From assembly GCA_048594885.1 (NCBI GenBank), contig JBMDXB010000093.1, forward strand, positions 62,001-126,000: a DNA stretch of 64,000 nucleotides. The letters are read 5' to 3'. Positions within the stretch are counted from its first letter, which is position 1. Each line of letters starts with the position of its first letter. The notes beneath the pieces were generated by a model. It saw only the letters and a list, made by a program, of their open reading frames with translations, was not told where the DNA came from and searched no databases. Both the position numbers and the translations under genes were made by a program. The DNA is from JBMDXB01 sp048594885. GTDB lineage: Bacteria > Acidobacteriota > Vicinamibacteria > Vicinamibacterales > 2-12-FULL-66-21. This document shows, piece after piece, positions 27,359 to 36,725 of this stretch.

Positions 27359-28096
27359 GTGCCCACGTATGCCGCCGCTGTTGCGCTGAGCGTGGCCGGC
27401 AGCGCCGGCGGCCTCCTCGTCGCGTCCAGTTTTCTCCTGCTCGGCGATCGCATCCGCACACGCCTGGTGCCGTGGGCGATCAGCTATGCCGTCGGCACGC
27501 TCCTCGGCGCCGCCTTGCTCGGCCTGCTGCCGCAGACGCTCGAAGCCGTGTCCCCGACAGCCGCGCTCGGGACGCTGCTCGCCGGCGTCCTCGCCTTCTT
27601 CCTGCTCGAGAAGCTGGTCCTGTGGCGGCACTGCCACGACGAAGAGGACTGCAAGCTTCACACGAGCAGCGCCGCGTCGCTCGTCATCGTCGGCGACGCG
27701 CTACACACGTTCGTCGATGGCGCGGTCATCGCCGCTGCCGTGCTGACGTCGCTGCCGCTTGGCATCACGACGGCGGTGGCTGTCGCAGCGCACGAGATCC
27801 CGCAGGAAGTCGGCGACGTCGCAATCCTCCTGCGCGCGGGCTATTCGCGCGGCCGCGCGCTGACGCTCAACATACTCTCGGCCGTCGGAGGCGTCGTCGG
27901 AGCGCTAGCAATGGTTGCCGCCTCTCAGCTCGTCCCCACTGCGCTGCCGTTCGTGCTCGCGTTTGCCGCCGGGTCATTTCTCTATGTCGCGATGGCCGAC
28001 CTCATTCCGGATCTGCACCGCGGCGGCATCGAGGGGGGGCCGATCCGTCAGCTCGCCTTGATCCTCGCGGGTATCTTCACGATCGTCCTGCTGTAG
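27359..28096 (+). CDS. ZIP-family divalent metal transporter
   Basis: About 245 residues with seven to eight transmembrane helices. The metal-site helices contain VIVGDALHTFVDGAVIAAA and AAHEIPQEVGDVAILL, the classic ZIP TM4/TM5 motifs (His/Asn-type and HEIPxE). A His/Cys/Asp-rich loop (RHCHDEEDCKLH) lies between TM3 and TM4. It imports Zn2+ or a similar ion. The start is taken as GTG 27359 (VPTYAAAVALS), since the longer open frame overlaps the VWA gene. Confidence 0.88.
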   Translation: MPTYAAAVALSVAGSAGGLLVASSFLLLGDRIRTRLVPWAISYAVGTLLGAALLGLLPQTLEAVSPTAALGTLLAGVLAFFLLEKLVLWRHCHDEEDCKLHTSSAASLVIVGDALHTFVDGAVIAAAVLTSLPLGITTAVAVAAHEIPQEVGDVAILLRAGYSRGRALTLNILSAVGGVVGALAMVAASQLVPTALPFVLAFAAGSFLYVAMADLIPDLHRGGIEGGPIRQLALILAGIFTIVLL

Positions 28097-28207
28097 CGCC
28101 CGATCAGGTGTCCTCTCCCGGCACCCCAAAGCGAATGCACCGCGGAATTACGGGGGTTTCCGGCCACTTTGCGTGGCACCGCCTTTGCCCCTATGAGGAA
28201 CTGACGC

Positions 28208-28286
28208 GATCAAGGACCAAGAAGCCAATAACCAAGGGCCAACGTTGGTCCTTTGGCCCTTGGTTTCTGGTCTTTGCAGGCCCCCG
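28208..28286. repeat. Heptamer tract forming an inverted repeat
   Basis: AACCAAGGGCCAA is followed, after CG, by TTGGTCCTTTGGCCCTTGGTT, which can pair back on it. This sits in the gap between the ZIP and BON genes. It belongs to the same GGCCAAA-type family as the tracts at 8650, 23038, 24026 and 31645. Confidence 0.7.
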
Positions 28287-28313
28287 GTTTTCAGCGGCCT
28301 GCTGAGTGAGCCC

Positions 28314-28874
28314 ATGCACGTCCGATCCGTTTCGACCTTTTTTCTCGCCGGCGTTCTCGCCGCCTCAATGGCGTACGCTCAGGACCGCCGTGATGTGCGG
28401 CTGACCGAGGACATCGCTCTCGCCCTCAGTACCCATCCCGCGCTCACGGTATTCGACGATGTCGGCGTTCGCGTGCAGAACGGAACGGTCACGCTGACCG
28501 GAAAGGTCACGGCCGAGTACAAGAAGCACGATGTCGGACGCGCGGCGGTGCGCCTGGCCAATGGCGCCGGCGTTCGGAACGACATCTCCGTGCTGCCGGT
28601 CTCGCTATTCGACGACGAGCTGCGATATCGGATCTCGCGGGCGATCTACTCCAACGCCGCGTTCTGGGCCTATTCGTCGATGGCTCGCCCACCCGTCCAC
28701 GTCATCGTCGAGAACGGCCGCGTAACGTTGACCGGCGTCGTCGCGACAGAAACGGAGAGGGTGCTGGCGCGGTCGCTGGCGACGGGCCACGGGGAGCTCT
28801 CGTTGACCAACGAATTGCGAACTGAAAGCCGGGACAGCAGCCGGGCATCAGCGCGGTTAAACTCCACCCGATAG
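28314..28874 (+). CDS. Exported protein with two BON domains
   Basis: A signal peptide (VSTFFLAGVLAASMAYAQ) is followed by two BON-like modules, one with DDVGVRVQNGTVTLTGKV and the second with VHVIVENGRVTLTGVV. BON domains are found in osmotically induced or secretin-associated periplasmic proteins and bind membranes. It resembles OsmY-type proteins. The C-terminus is low in structure (SSRASARLNSTR). Start ATG 28314; the frame upstream is not coding. Confidence 0.8.
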   Translation: MHVRSVSTFFLAGVLAASMAYAQDRRDVRLTEDIALALSTHPALTVFDDVGVRVQNGTVTLTGKVTAEYKKHDVGRAAVRLANGAGVRNDISVLPVSLFDDELRYRISRAIYSNAAFWAYSSMARPPVHVIVENGRVTLTGVVATETERVLARSLATGHGELSLTNELRTESRDSSRASARLNSTR

Positions 28875-28892
28875 AATCCGGTCGAATCTGAC

Positions 28893-28979
28893 GGCCCGGG
28901 CAAGCCCGGGCCCTACGGAACCGTCGTCGTCCATGGTCCGTAGGGGCCGGGCTTGCCCGGCCCATGGCTTGCCCGGCCC
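28893..28979. repeat. GC-rich inverted repeat between genes
   Basis: GGCCCGGGCAAGCCCGGGCC plus CCTACGG (28893-28918) is nearly the exact complement of 28938-28962, and a partial third arm (GGCTTGCCCGGCCC) follows at 28966. It may end transcription of the BON gene or be a dispersed palindrome. It lies just upstream of the next start at 29008. Confidence 0.65.
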
Positions 28980-29007
28980 GTGCCGAAACGTCTGCTGTTA
29001 CGAACCC

Positions 29008-30840
29008 ATGGCACTCACACGAACGGTTCTCATCCTCCTGCTTGCGACCGCGACCGCTTACGCGCAGCCTCCGCCGGCCGGGCAAGGCGGACAGGCGCAG
29101 GGCGGCCGTGGCGGCCAAGCCGGTCCCGGTGGGCAGCGTGGACGCGGCGGCGCCATGCAGCGTCCGCGCGACGCGCGGCGCGACGACATCCGGCCGGTAG
29201 GTACCGGCGTGATTTCGGGACGAGTGCTCGCGGCTGACACGGGACGGCCCATCAAGCGCGCCCGGGTGATCGTCTCGGGCGGTGGCCGTCCCTTCTCGGC
29301 CACGACCGACGACCAGGGCCGCTACTCGGTCAAGGGCCTGCCGCCAGCCAGCTACAACATCACCGCTATCAAGGCCGGATTCGTGGACGCGATGTTCGGC
29401 CAGCGGCGCGCGCAGCGCGCGGGTACACCGATCCCGCTTGCCGACGGCCAGCAGCTCGCGAACGTCGACCTCAAGCTGCCGCGCGGCGGCGTGATCACCG
29501 GCGTCATCGTCGATGAAGACGGCGAGCCGCTTCCGCGCACGACGGTGTCGGTGATGCGTTACCAGTACCTGCGCGGCGAGCGCCAGCTGACGTCAGCAGG
29601 ATTCGATCAGACCGACGACCGCGGTCAGTACCGCATTTACGGACTGCCGCCCGGCGAGTACTACGTCGCGGCAACGACCGGCGGCGGGATCGAAACCGTC
29701 ATTCGCAACGCCATCGAGAACGCGGGGCCCCCTCTGCCGCCCGACGCAACGACGGAACAGAGCACCGGCTACGCACCGACCTATTACCCGGGCGTCGTCG
29801 CGACAGCCTCCGCCGCGCAGCTCAAGGTCGCGGCCGGGCAGGAGGTCGCGGGCATCGACTTTCAAGTGCAGGTCGTCCCGCTCGCAACCGTGCGCGGGAT
29901 GGTGAACGGCGGCAATGCCACGGTGATGCTGATTCCGGAAGGCGGTGTGCCGGCTGTTGGGGGCGGACGCGGCGGCGGGCGCGGCGGCCTCGGCGCGCTC
30001 GCCGAAATCGCCAGCGGCGTCCTGCGCGGCGGATCGGTGCTGCGCGCCAACACACAGGGGGACGGCAGCTTCGCGATTCGCAACGTGCCGCCAGGCGCCT
30101 ACACGATCGCGGCGCGGTCCGACATCGGCGGCGGCGCGTCCAAGACGGCGGTGCAGCCGCTGACGGTGAGCGGCGACGAAGTCACCGTCGTGTTGAACCC
30201 GGTACCTGGCGTTACGCTCGGCGGTACGATCACGCTGGAGTCGTCCACCGGGAAGCTACCGCAAGGCTTCTCCGGATTCCGCGTGAATCCCGTTCCACTC
30301 GGAGCGGCGGCTTCGCTTCCGCGCGCGGCTCGATCGGCGACGCCGGATGAGCGCGGGATGTTCTCGATCGCCGACGTGATGCCCGGCCAGTACCTGATGC
30401 GGGCGAACGGGATGCGCGGCTTTCGAATGAAGGCGGTCTACGCCGATGGCCGCGACGTCACCGACGAGCCGATCGACGTGAGGGGGCAGCACGTCACAGG
30501 CCTCAACATCATCTTCACCGATCGGGTGAGCCTCGTCAGCGGCACCGTGCGGGATGCGCGTGGCATGCCGGCGCAGAGCGCCACGGTCATCGCCTTCTCG
30601 ACCGACGACAAGCTGTGGTACCCGCAGTCACGGCACATCGATGCGGCGCGCACGGATGCGAACGGCGTCTATCGGCTCGCCGGCCTGCCGCCGGGAACGT
30701 ATTTCGTGGCCGTTGCTGAAGACGTCGATCAGGGGGAGTGGTTCGATCCGGCGTTCCTGCGCCAGATCAAGGAGAGCGCCACGCGCGTGACACTCGGCGA
30801 GGGCGACCAGCGCTCGCTCGATCTCAAGAAGCCGTCGTAG
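29008..30840 (+). CDS. Exported protein with carboxypeptidase regulatory-like (CarboxypepD_reg) repeats
   Basis: A signal peptide (TRTVLILLLATATAYAQ) and a Gly/Gln-rich linker precede several beta-sandwich modules. These include GVISGRVLAADTGRPIKRA with DDQGRYSVKGLP, VITGVIVDEDGEPLPRT with DDRGQYRIYGLPPG, a third near residues 340-380 (DGSFAIRNVPPGAYT), and a last one with GTVRDARGMPAQSATV and NGVYRLAGLPPGTYF. Such modules form the stalk of cell-surface or TonB-linked proteins. No catalytic domain is visible. Start ATG 29008, with a long open frame upstream over the inverted repeat rejected as coding. It overlaps the convergent gene by 17 nt. Confidence 0.8.
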   Translation: MALTRTVLILLLATATAYAQPPPAGQGGQAQGGRGGQAGPGGQRGRGGAMQRPRDARRDDIRPVGTGVISGRVLAADTGRPIKRARVIVSGGGRPFSATTDDQGRYSVKGLPPASYNITAIKAGFVDAMFGQRRAQRAGTPIPLADGQQLANVDLKLPRGGVITGVIVDEDGEPLPRTTVSVMRYQYLRGERQLTSAGFDQTDDRGQYRIYGLPPGEYYVAATTGGGIETVIRNAIENAGPPLPPDATTEQSTGYAPTYYPGVVATASAAQLKVAAGQEVAGIDFQVQVVPLATVRGMVNGGNATVMLIPEGGVPAVGGGRGGGRGGLGALAEIASGVLRGGSVLRANTQGDGSFAIRNVPPGAYTIAARSDIGGGASKTAVQPLTVSGDEVTVVLNPVPGVTLGGTITLESSTGKLPQGFSGFRVNPVPLGAAASLPRAARSATPDERGMFSIADVMPGQYLMRANGMRGFRMKAVYADGRDVTDEPIDVRGQHVTGLNIIFTDRVSLVSGTVRDARGMPAQSATVIAFSTDDKLWYPQSRHIDAARTDANGVYRLAGLPPGTYFVAVAEDVDQGEWFDPAFLRQIKESATRVTLGEGDQRSLDLKKPS

Positions 30841-31618
30841 AGGACGCTTCTTTCGCGCCCTTCCTGACCGTCAGCCAGATCAGCGCGACGATCACGGCGA
30901 CGGCGGCGGCAAACGCACCGGCAAACAGCCACAGCGTTCGATACAGGATCGACTGCGCGTCCATCGTCACCGTGATCTCGAGCGGCTTGCCGTCGAGCCG
31001 ATCGGACAGGGTTTGCTCCCACCCGAGAATGTTTCCGCGGCGCACCGGCTCGGTTTCGTCCGTCTCCAGACTGCGCGAGTTGTGATGGAGAATGCGGCTC
31101 GGCAGGTGCAGGCGGAACGCGACGATCTCACTGCCCGTCCAGCCGACGTTCGACAGCGTGCCGGGACGGAAGGCCGATCCGCCAACCATCTGACGAAACA
31201 CGACCTGCGATGCCTGTGACTCGTGTGGCTTCAGTTCGTACGTCGACCACGAGAACGGCGCCGCCCGCGATAGCCTGCGGATGTCGTCGACCTCGACCCG
31301 CACCTGCACGAAGCGGCGTCCCGCGCGCGACCAGAAGCGGCTCACGCGCGTGACGCGGCTGACCGGCGACTCGTATGCGGCACGGATCTTCGCGCGATCG
31401 GGCCGGCCGCTCTGCGCGTCGACGACGTCGAGTCCTCGAAGCGCGACGAGCGCAGGGATCGAGGCGTTGACCACGATCGTGGCCGACCCTTCGAGCGACA
31501 ACGTGACGTCTTCCTCGTATTCGTATTGCTTGCCGAAGAGTCCCGAAGAGCAGCCCGCGACGGCGCCAAGGACGACGAGAAGCGCCGCGAATGCGGCCGC
31601 GCGCCCGGAAAGCGACAT
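30824..31618 (-). CDS. Lipoprotein-like protein with C-terminal membrane helix
   Basis: The N-terminus is a lipoprotein signal (FAALLVVLGAVAGC, lipid Cys about 22). A beta-rich domain follows, and near the C-terminus there is a hydrophobic helix (LWLFAGAFAAAVAVIVALIWL) before a short basic tail. The protein would be exported, lipid-anchored and tethered again at its end, an unusual pairing. No family was recognised. It may be coupled to polA only by position; the two are divergently arranged across a heptamer tract. Confidence 0.6.
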   Translation of the reverse strand: MSLSGRAAAFAALLVVLGAVAGCSSGLFGKQYEYEEDVTLSLEGSATIVVNASIPALVALRGLDVVDAQSGRPDRAKIRAAYESPVSRVTRVSRFWSRAGRRFVQVRVEVDDIRRLSRAAPFSWSTYELKPHESQASQVVFRQMVGGSAFRPGTLSNVGWTGSEIVAFRLHLPSRILHHNSRSLETDETEPVRRGNILGWEQTLSDRLDGKPLEITVTMDAQSILYRTLWLFAGAFAAAVAVIVALIWLTVRKGAKEASSTTAS

Positions 31619-31644
31619 TCTTCGAATGATATACTCGAGCAGGC

Positions 31645-31702
31645 CAACATTGGCCTTTGGTCGTTGGTCGTTGGCCTTTGGTCGTTGGCCTTTGGTCTTT
31701 GA
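31645..31702. repeat. Heptamer tract (TTTGGCC / TTTGGTCGTTGG)
   Basis: TTGGCCTTTGGTCGTTGGTCG and similar units make up most of the divergent gap between a lipoprotein-like gene (minus) and polA (plus). Promoters of both genes would have to overlap or flank it. Confidence 0.7.
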
Positions 31703-31719
31703 TTGCGTCAGCGCTATTC

Positions 31720-34449
31720 GTGTCTTCCCCCCGCATCTTCCTGATCGACGGCAGCTCGCAGATGTACCGCGCGTATCACGCGATGCGCGGCTCTGGCCTG
31801 TCGGGCCCGGCCGGCAAATCGACGCACGCGGTCTACATCTTCGTCACGATGCTGCGGAAGCTCTTTCAGGATCATCAGCCGCAATACATCGCCGCGTCGT
31901 TCGATCTCGCCGGACCGACGTTCCGCTCCGAAATGGCGACCGACTACAAGGCAAACCGTGCGCCGATGCCGCCAGATCTCGCCGAGCAGATTCCGTGGGT
32001 TCACGAGGCGTGCGAAGCGCTCGGGGTTCCGATCCTCACCTATCAGCGGTTCGAGGCGGACGACGTCATCGGTACCCTCGCGACCAAGGCGGTCGCCGCC
32101 GGCTACGAAGTCGCGATCGTCACGGGTGACAAGGACTTCTTTCAGCTCGTCCACGACGGCATCAAGGTCTACAACCCGCGCGACGAGGGAACCTGGTTCG
32201 ATGCCGGCGCGGTGAAGGAGAAGTTCGGCGTCGCGCCGTCGCAAGTCGTCGACGCGCTCGCGTTGATGGGCGACACGATCGACAACATCAAGGGCGTGCC
32301 GGGAATCGGTGAGAAGGGCGCGAAGGAGCTGATCGCGAAATACGGATCGATAGACGAACTCCTCGCGCACGCCGCGGAAATCCCGCAGAAGCGGTATCGC
32401 GAAGGGCTGCTGGCGCACGCCGAGGATGCGCGTCAGAGCCGCGAGCTGGCGCGGATTCACACCGACGTGCCGGTGGAATTCAACCCGGAGGATCTGCGGT
32501 ATCGCGGCGCATCGCGGGAGCGCTGCTTCGAGCTGTTCACGCGGCTTGGCTTCCGCTCGCTCGTGCTCGAGTACGCGCCGACGGCCGACACCGTCGGCAA
32601 GGACTACACGACGATCGCGTCGCGCGACGATCTGGACGCGCTCGTTCGCCATCTCCGTCAGGCCGGCCGCTTCGGCTTCCGCATCCTGCCCGATGCTCCC
32701 GCAGCCATGCGCTGCGGCATCGTCGGCATCGCGTTCTCGACGGCGCCGCGATCGGCGCGCTACCTGCCGATCGCGGCCACGCAGAGCGGCGGCGGGCTGT
32801 TTGGCGGATCAGCCGATGATGAGGGCCGACGCGGTGTGGAGCTCGACGCGGCCATCGCACTGCTGAAGCCACTCTTCGAGGACGAGTCCATCGCGAAAAT
32901 CGGCCACGATCTGAAGTTCGACGCGATCGTGCTGGAGCGGCACGGCGTCATCCTCAAGGGCATCGACATGGACACGATGCTCGCCAGCTACCTGCTCGAC
33001 GCCACGCGCTCGTCGCATCCGCTGGAAGACCTCGCCATCGAGCATGCCGGCTACAAGGCGCTGCGCGAGGAAGACGTCTGCGGGCGCGGCGCGAAGTCCG
33101 TGTCGTTTGCGGACGTGCCGGCGGATGCCGCGCGCGACTTCGCCGGCGAGCGTGCCGACCTCGCGCTGCAGCTCGCGCCGACGCTGCGGGATCTGCTGCG
33201 GCGCGAAGCGCTCGAGCAGCTCTACGAGCAGCTCGAGCGGCCGCTGATACCGGTGCTCGTGCACATCGAGCGCGCCGGCGTGTTGATCGACGGGAAGGCG
33301 CTGGCCGCGCAGTCGCAGAAGATCGACCAAGAGCTGGCGCGGCTGGCGGCCCTCATCTACGAGCAGGCGGGCGAAGAGTTCAACATCAACTCGCCGAAGA
33401 AGCTGTCGGAGATCCTGTTCGAGAAGATGGGCCTCCGCACCGAGAGCATCCGGCGGACGACGAAGACGAAGGCGCCGTCGACGTCATTCGAGGTGCTCGA
33501 CGAGCTCGCACTGACGAACGACGTCGCGCGTCACATCCTCGAGTGGCGGTCCCTGCAGAAGCTGAAAGGAACCTACATCGACGCGCTGCCGGAGCTCGTC
33601 CATCCGGACACCGGACGGGTCCACACCTGCTTCAATCAGGCAGTCGCGGCGACCGGCCGCTTGAGCAGCAGCGAGCCGAACCTGCAGAACATTCCGATCC
33701 GCACGGAGGTCGGCCGCGAGATCAGGCGTGCATTTGTCGCCGCGCCGGGCCACGTGCTCATCTCCGCCGACTACTCGCAGATCGAGCTGCGCGTGCTGGC
33801 GCATCTGTCGGGAGACGAGGCGCTCGTGGACGCGTTCGCGCGCAACGAGGACATCCACGATCGCACGGCGCTCAAGGTGTTCGGGCCGACGAGCGGCCTG
33901 AGCAAGCACGAGCTGCGGCGGCGCGCGAAGATCATCAACTACGCACTGCTCTACGGCAAACAGGCGTTCACGCTCGCGAAGGACATCGGCGTGTCGCGCG
34001 AAGAGGCGCAGGCGTTCATCGACGCCTACTTTGCCGGCTTCCCCTCGGTGCGGGCGTTCATCGACGGCCTGCTCGCCAGCGGCCGCGAGACCGGCGTGGT
34101 CAAGACGCTCTTCGGGCGGCGGCGGCTCACGCCAGACTTGAACAACAAGAACTTCCAGATTCGCGCCGAGGCCGAACGGCGGGCGATGAACTTCCCCATC
34201 CAGGGCACGGCGGCGGACATCCTGAAGCGCGCGATGATCGACGTCCACGCGGCGCTCGCGCGCATCGCCGGCGGCGGCGCCCGCATGATCCTCACCGTCC
34301 ACGACGAGCTGCTGTTCGAGGCGCCGAAAGAGGCGGCGGACGAGACCGCCGCCGCCGTCCGCGAGCTGATGGAAGGCGCCGTCACGCTCGCCGTGCCGCT
34401 CACCGTCGATGTCGGCGTCGGTGAGAACTGGAAAGAAGCGAAGGGCTAG
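31720..34449 (+). CDS. polA: DNA polymerase I, proofreading motif missing
   Basis: 909 residues. The 5'-3' exonuclease domain is intact (DGSSQMYRAYHA, EADDVIGTLA, GDKDFFQLV, DTIDNIKGVPGIGEKGA). The polymerase domain is intact as well: Asp of motif A in SADYSQIELR, the O-helix RRRAKIINYALLYG and motif C TVHDELLFEAP. In the 3'-5' exonuclease region the first catalytic Asp-x-Glu is absent (RFGFRILPDAP), so proofreading is probably lost, as in some thermophile enzymes. It repairs gaps and removes RNA primers. GTG 31720 is the chosen start. It overlaps the convergent gene by 4 nt. Confidence 0.93.
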   Translation: MSSPRIFLIDGSSQMYRAYHAMRGSGLSGPAGKSTHAVYIFVTMLRKLFQDHQPQYIAASFDLAGPTFRSEMATDYKANRAPMPPDLAEQIPWVHEACEALGVPILTYQRFEADDVIGTLATKAVAAGYEVAIVTGDKDFFQLVHDGIKVYNPRDEGTWFDAGAVKEKFGVAPSQVVDALALMGDTIDNIKGVPGIGEKGAKELIAKYGSIDELLAHAAEIPQKRYREGLLAHAEDARQSRELARIHTDVPVEFNPEDLRYRGASRERCFELFTRLGFRSLVLEYAPTADTVGKDYTTIASRDDLDALVRHLRQAGRFGFRILPDAPAAMRCGIVGIAFSTAPRSARYLPIAATQSGGGLFGGSADDEGRRGVELDAAIALLKPLFEDESIAKIGHDLKFDAIVLERHGVILKGIDMDTMLASYLLDATRSSHPLEDLAIEHAGYKALREEDVCGRGAKSVSFADVPADAARDFAGERADLALQLAPTLRDLLRREALEQLYEQLERPLIPVLVHIERAGVLIDGKALAAQSQKIDQELARLAALIYEQAGEEFNINSPKKLSEILFEKMGLRTESIRRTTKTKAPSTSFEVLDELALTNDVARHILEWRSLQKLKGTYIDALPELVHPDTGRVHTCFNQAVAATGRLSSSEPNLQNIPIRTEVGREIRRAFVAAPGHVLISADYSQIELRVLAHLSGDEALVDAFARNEDIHDRTALKVFGPTSGLSKHELRRRAKIINYALLYGKQAFTLAKDIGVSREEAQAFIDAYFAGFPSVRAFIDGLLASGRETGVVKTLFGRRRLTPDLNNKNFQIRAEAERRAMNFPIQGTAADILKRAMIDVHAALARIAGGGARMILTVHDELLFEAPKEAADETAAAVRELMEGAVTLAVPLTVDVGVGENWKEAKG

Positions 34450-35246
34450 CGGCTCCAGCGTTCCTTGAACGCCTCCCAGTCAGCGAGGAGTGTGGTGAGC
34501 GCCTCCTTCGGCTCTTTCGGGGAGACGCGGGCGGCGCGCTCGGGCAGGACGGCTTCCCGCATCAACCGATCGATGTCGGCGCGCACCATGACGCCGCGGT
34601 CGCGCGCGAGCAGCGCGCGCACCCAGCCGGCAAGCGCCGCATCGTAGGCGCGATCGAGATCGCCGAGGCCGCGCGCCGCGGCGACCAGCCAGTAGGTGGC
34701 CGGACTGGAGCCGGGATCACGCGAGGCTTCCTCCAACATGCGCCGGGCGATGCGCTCGTAGGTGATGCCGCGCTCCGCCGGCGGCCGGCTCTGCGCGAGC
34801 CGATCGAGCGACGTCGCCCACCAGTCGAGTGCACGCTCGTACGCGGCAGGGCCGAGGACAGAGATTGACGCGAGGACGCTTTCGAACATGTCCGCCGCCG
34901 CACCAAAGTGATTCTCGAAGAACAGCGTCTCGGAGAGGCCGACCGCGAGCTCGACACGCTCACGCGGATCGAGCAGTCGCGCGTCAACGGTGCGGAGCTC
35001 GTCGCGCGCAGCGGCGAGGTGCGCGGCATCGGCAGAACGGCGATAACGCTCGAGTTGTATACGGCCGAGGACGAGCCGAGCACGATGCGTGGCCGACGGC
35101 ACGCCCAGCGCGTCGCGCGCAAGCTTCTCCGCTTCTTCGTACTGACCAGCGTTGTACAACCGGCGCGCTTCGAGCAGCGAATCGGCCGCCTGGACCGGCG
35201 GGGGCGCGAGCAGCAGGGCTGCCACGAGCAGCCACGGGCGCACCAT
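34446..35246 (-). CDS. Exported TPR-like helical protein
   Basis: 266 residues: a signal peptide (WLLVAALLLAPPPVQAADS) and helical repeats that look like TPRs (ARRLYNAGQYEEAEKLARDAL). A further repeat region lies near residues 120-200. It is probably periplasmic, serving as a protein-interaction scaffold. The reading frame is open for about 56 further codons upstream, but those cover the divergent promoter region, so ATG 35246 is used. It is divergent from pcnB. Confidence 0.65.
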   Translation of the reverse strand: MVRPWLLVAALLLAPPPVQAADSLLEARRLYNAGQYEEAEKLARDALGVPSATHRARLVLGRIQLERYRRSADAAHLAAARDELRTVDARLLDPRERVELAVGLSETLFFENHFGAAADMFESVLASISVLGPAAYERALDWWATSLDRLAQSRPPAERGITYERIARRMLEEASRDPGSSPATYWLVAAARGLGDLDRAYDAALAGWVRALLARDRGVMVRADIDRLMREAVLPERAARVSPKEPKEALTTLLADWEAFKERWSR

Positions 35247-35326
35247 TCCCGGAATGCTATCACACGCTACCGGAGGCCATAACCCTCTAGTAATCAGTGG
35301 TTTACTCGTTGTGATTACGGAATTGA

Positions 35327-35335
35327 TGCTATAAT
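35327..35335 (+). promoter_or_regulatory. Extended -10 promoter of pcnB
   Basis: TGCTATAAT matches the extended -10 consensus (TGNTATAAT) exactly, 10 nt before the pcnB ATG. Transcription would start close to 35342, leaving about three bases before the start codon. A weak -35 (TTGTGA, 35309) is only 15 nt away, in keeping with extended -10 use. Confidence 0.55.
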
Positions 35336-35344
35336 GCACGGCCG

Positions 35345-36709
35345 ATGGTGGAACCGACCATCGTGAGCCGGGCCGAGCACGCGATTTCGCGGCGTGACAT
35401 CGATCCCGACGCACTCAAGGTTCTCTACCGCCTCCACGACCACAACTACGTCGCATACCTCGTCGGCGGCAGCGTCCGCGACCTGCTGCTCGGACGCCGT
35501 CCGAAGGATTTCGACATCGGCACGTCCGCGCATCCGCACCAGGTCAAGAAGCTCTTTCGCAACTGCTGGATCATCGGCCGGCGGTTCCGTCTTGCACACG
35601 TGAAGTTCGGTCCGAAGACGATCGAGGTGGCGACGTTCCGCCGCCAGGTGGCGCCGTCGGAGATGACGCCGGAGGCGGAGGTCGCGCTCGCGGGTCCGGC
35701 GGACGTCATTCCTCCCGGCGAAGCGATGCCGCCAGAGCCCGATCCCGCGCACACGCCGCGCCGCCGCGCCAACGATCATCTGATTCACCGCGACAACACC
35801 TACGGCACGCCGGAAGAGGACGCGTTCCGGCGCGACTTCACCGTCAACGCGCTCTTCTACGACATCGGTACGTTTTCGATCATCGACTACGTCGGCGGCC
35901 TGCACGATCTCGAGGCGCGCGTCATCCGCTGCATCGGCGATCCTGATATCCGCTTCCTCGAGGATCCCGTACGCATGCTGCGCGCGGTGGTGCTCGCATC
36001 GCGGCTGCAGTTCGCAATCGACGAGCCGGTACTCGACGCCATTGCCGCGCACCGGCACGAGATCGCGAAGAGCGCGCCGGCGCGGCTGCTCGAGGAGTAC
36101 TACAAGATCCTGCGCTCCGGACACGCAGCGGAAGCATTCCGGCAGTTGCGTGCGACCGGGCTGCTGAAGGAGATCTCACCGGAGCTCGTGGACGCGCCAG
36201 GCGCACTGTGGGACTCGCTCGAGGCGCTCGACCGCTATCGCGCGAACTTCCAGGGGGCGCCGGACGCGCTGACCAATGCGATCCTCGCCGGCACGCTGCT
36301 GGCGCCGGTGGGCCTGATTGGCCGGCGGCAGCGGTTCTCAGCCGATCCGCTGGAACGCCGCGTCGAGCTCGGGCTGCTGCCGATCGCGAGGCGCGACGTC
36401 GAGCGGTTGCACCAGGTCCTCGCGCTGCAGCCGCGGCTCCTCGACGTTCAGGCGCCGGCGCGCGTCCAGCGCGCGCTGCTGCACCGCGCGGTCTTCGAGG
36501 AAGCGCTCACCTGGCTGGCGATTCACGGCGATCGGCCCGATGCCGTCGAGCACTGGCGGGATCTGCAGGCGCAGCCGCCGGCGCACGGACCCGCGCACGC
36601 GCATCCGCACCCTCACCCGCATGCGGACGAGGGTCCGGCGGGGCCGTTCCGCCGCCGCCGGCGGCGCCGGAGAAGGCAGCGCGTACCGTTCGTGCCCCGC
36701 GGGAATTAG
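35345..36709 (+). CDS. pcnB: Poly(A) polymerase / tRNA nucleotidyltransferase family protein
   Basis: 454 residues with the class II nucleotidyltransferase core: GGSVRDLLLGRRPKDFDIGT (Asp pair binding metal), RRDFTVNALFYD, and the flexible loop region IRFLEDPVRMLRAV. An insertion with VTFRRQ-type and Pro-rich sequence lies between residues 95 and 145. The C-terminus is His/Pro-rich (near 420) then Arg-rich (FRRRRRRRRRQR), which would bind RNA. This composition fits PcnB more than CCA-adding enzymes, but CCA addition is not excluded. Confidence 0.85.
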   Translation: MVEPTIVSRAEHAISRRDIDPDALKVLYRLHDHNYVAYLVGGSVRDLLLGRRPKDFDIGTSAHPHQVKKLFRNCWIIGRRFRLAHVKFGPKTIEVATFRRQVAPSEMTPEAEVALAGPADVIPPGEAMPPEPDPAHTPRRRANDHLIHRDNTYGTPEEDAFRRDFTVNALFYDIGTFSIIDYVGGLHDLEARVIRCIGDPDIRFLEDPVRMLRAVVLASRLQFAIDEPVLDAIAAHRHEIAKSAPARLLEEYYKILRSGHAAEAFRQLRATGLLKEISPELVDAPGALWDSLEALDRYRANFQGAPDALTNAILAGTLLAPVGLIGRRQRFSADPLERRVELGLLPIARRDVERLHQVLALQPRLLDVQAPARVQRALLHRAVFEEALTWLAIHGDRPDAVEHWRDLQAQPPAHGPAHAHPHPHPHADEGPAGPFRRRRRRRRRQRVPFVPRGN

Positions 36710-36725
36710 GCGCAAACGAAGTTAC

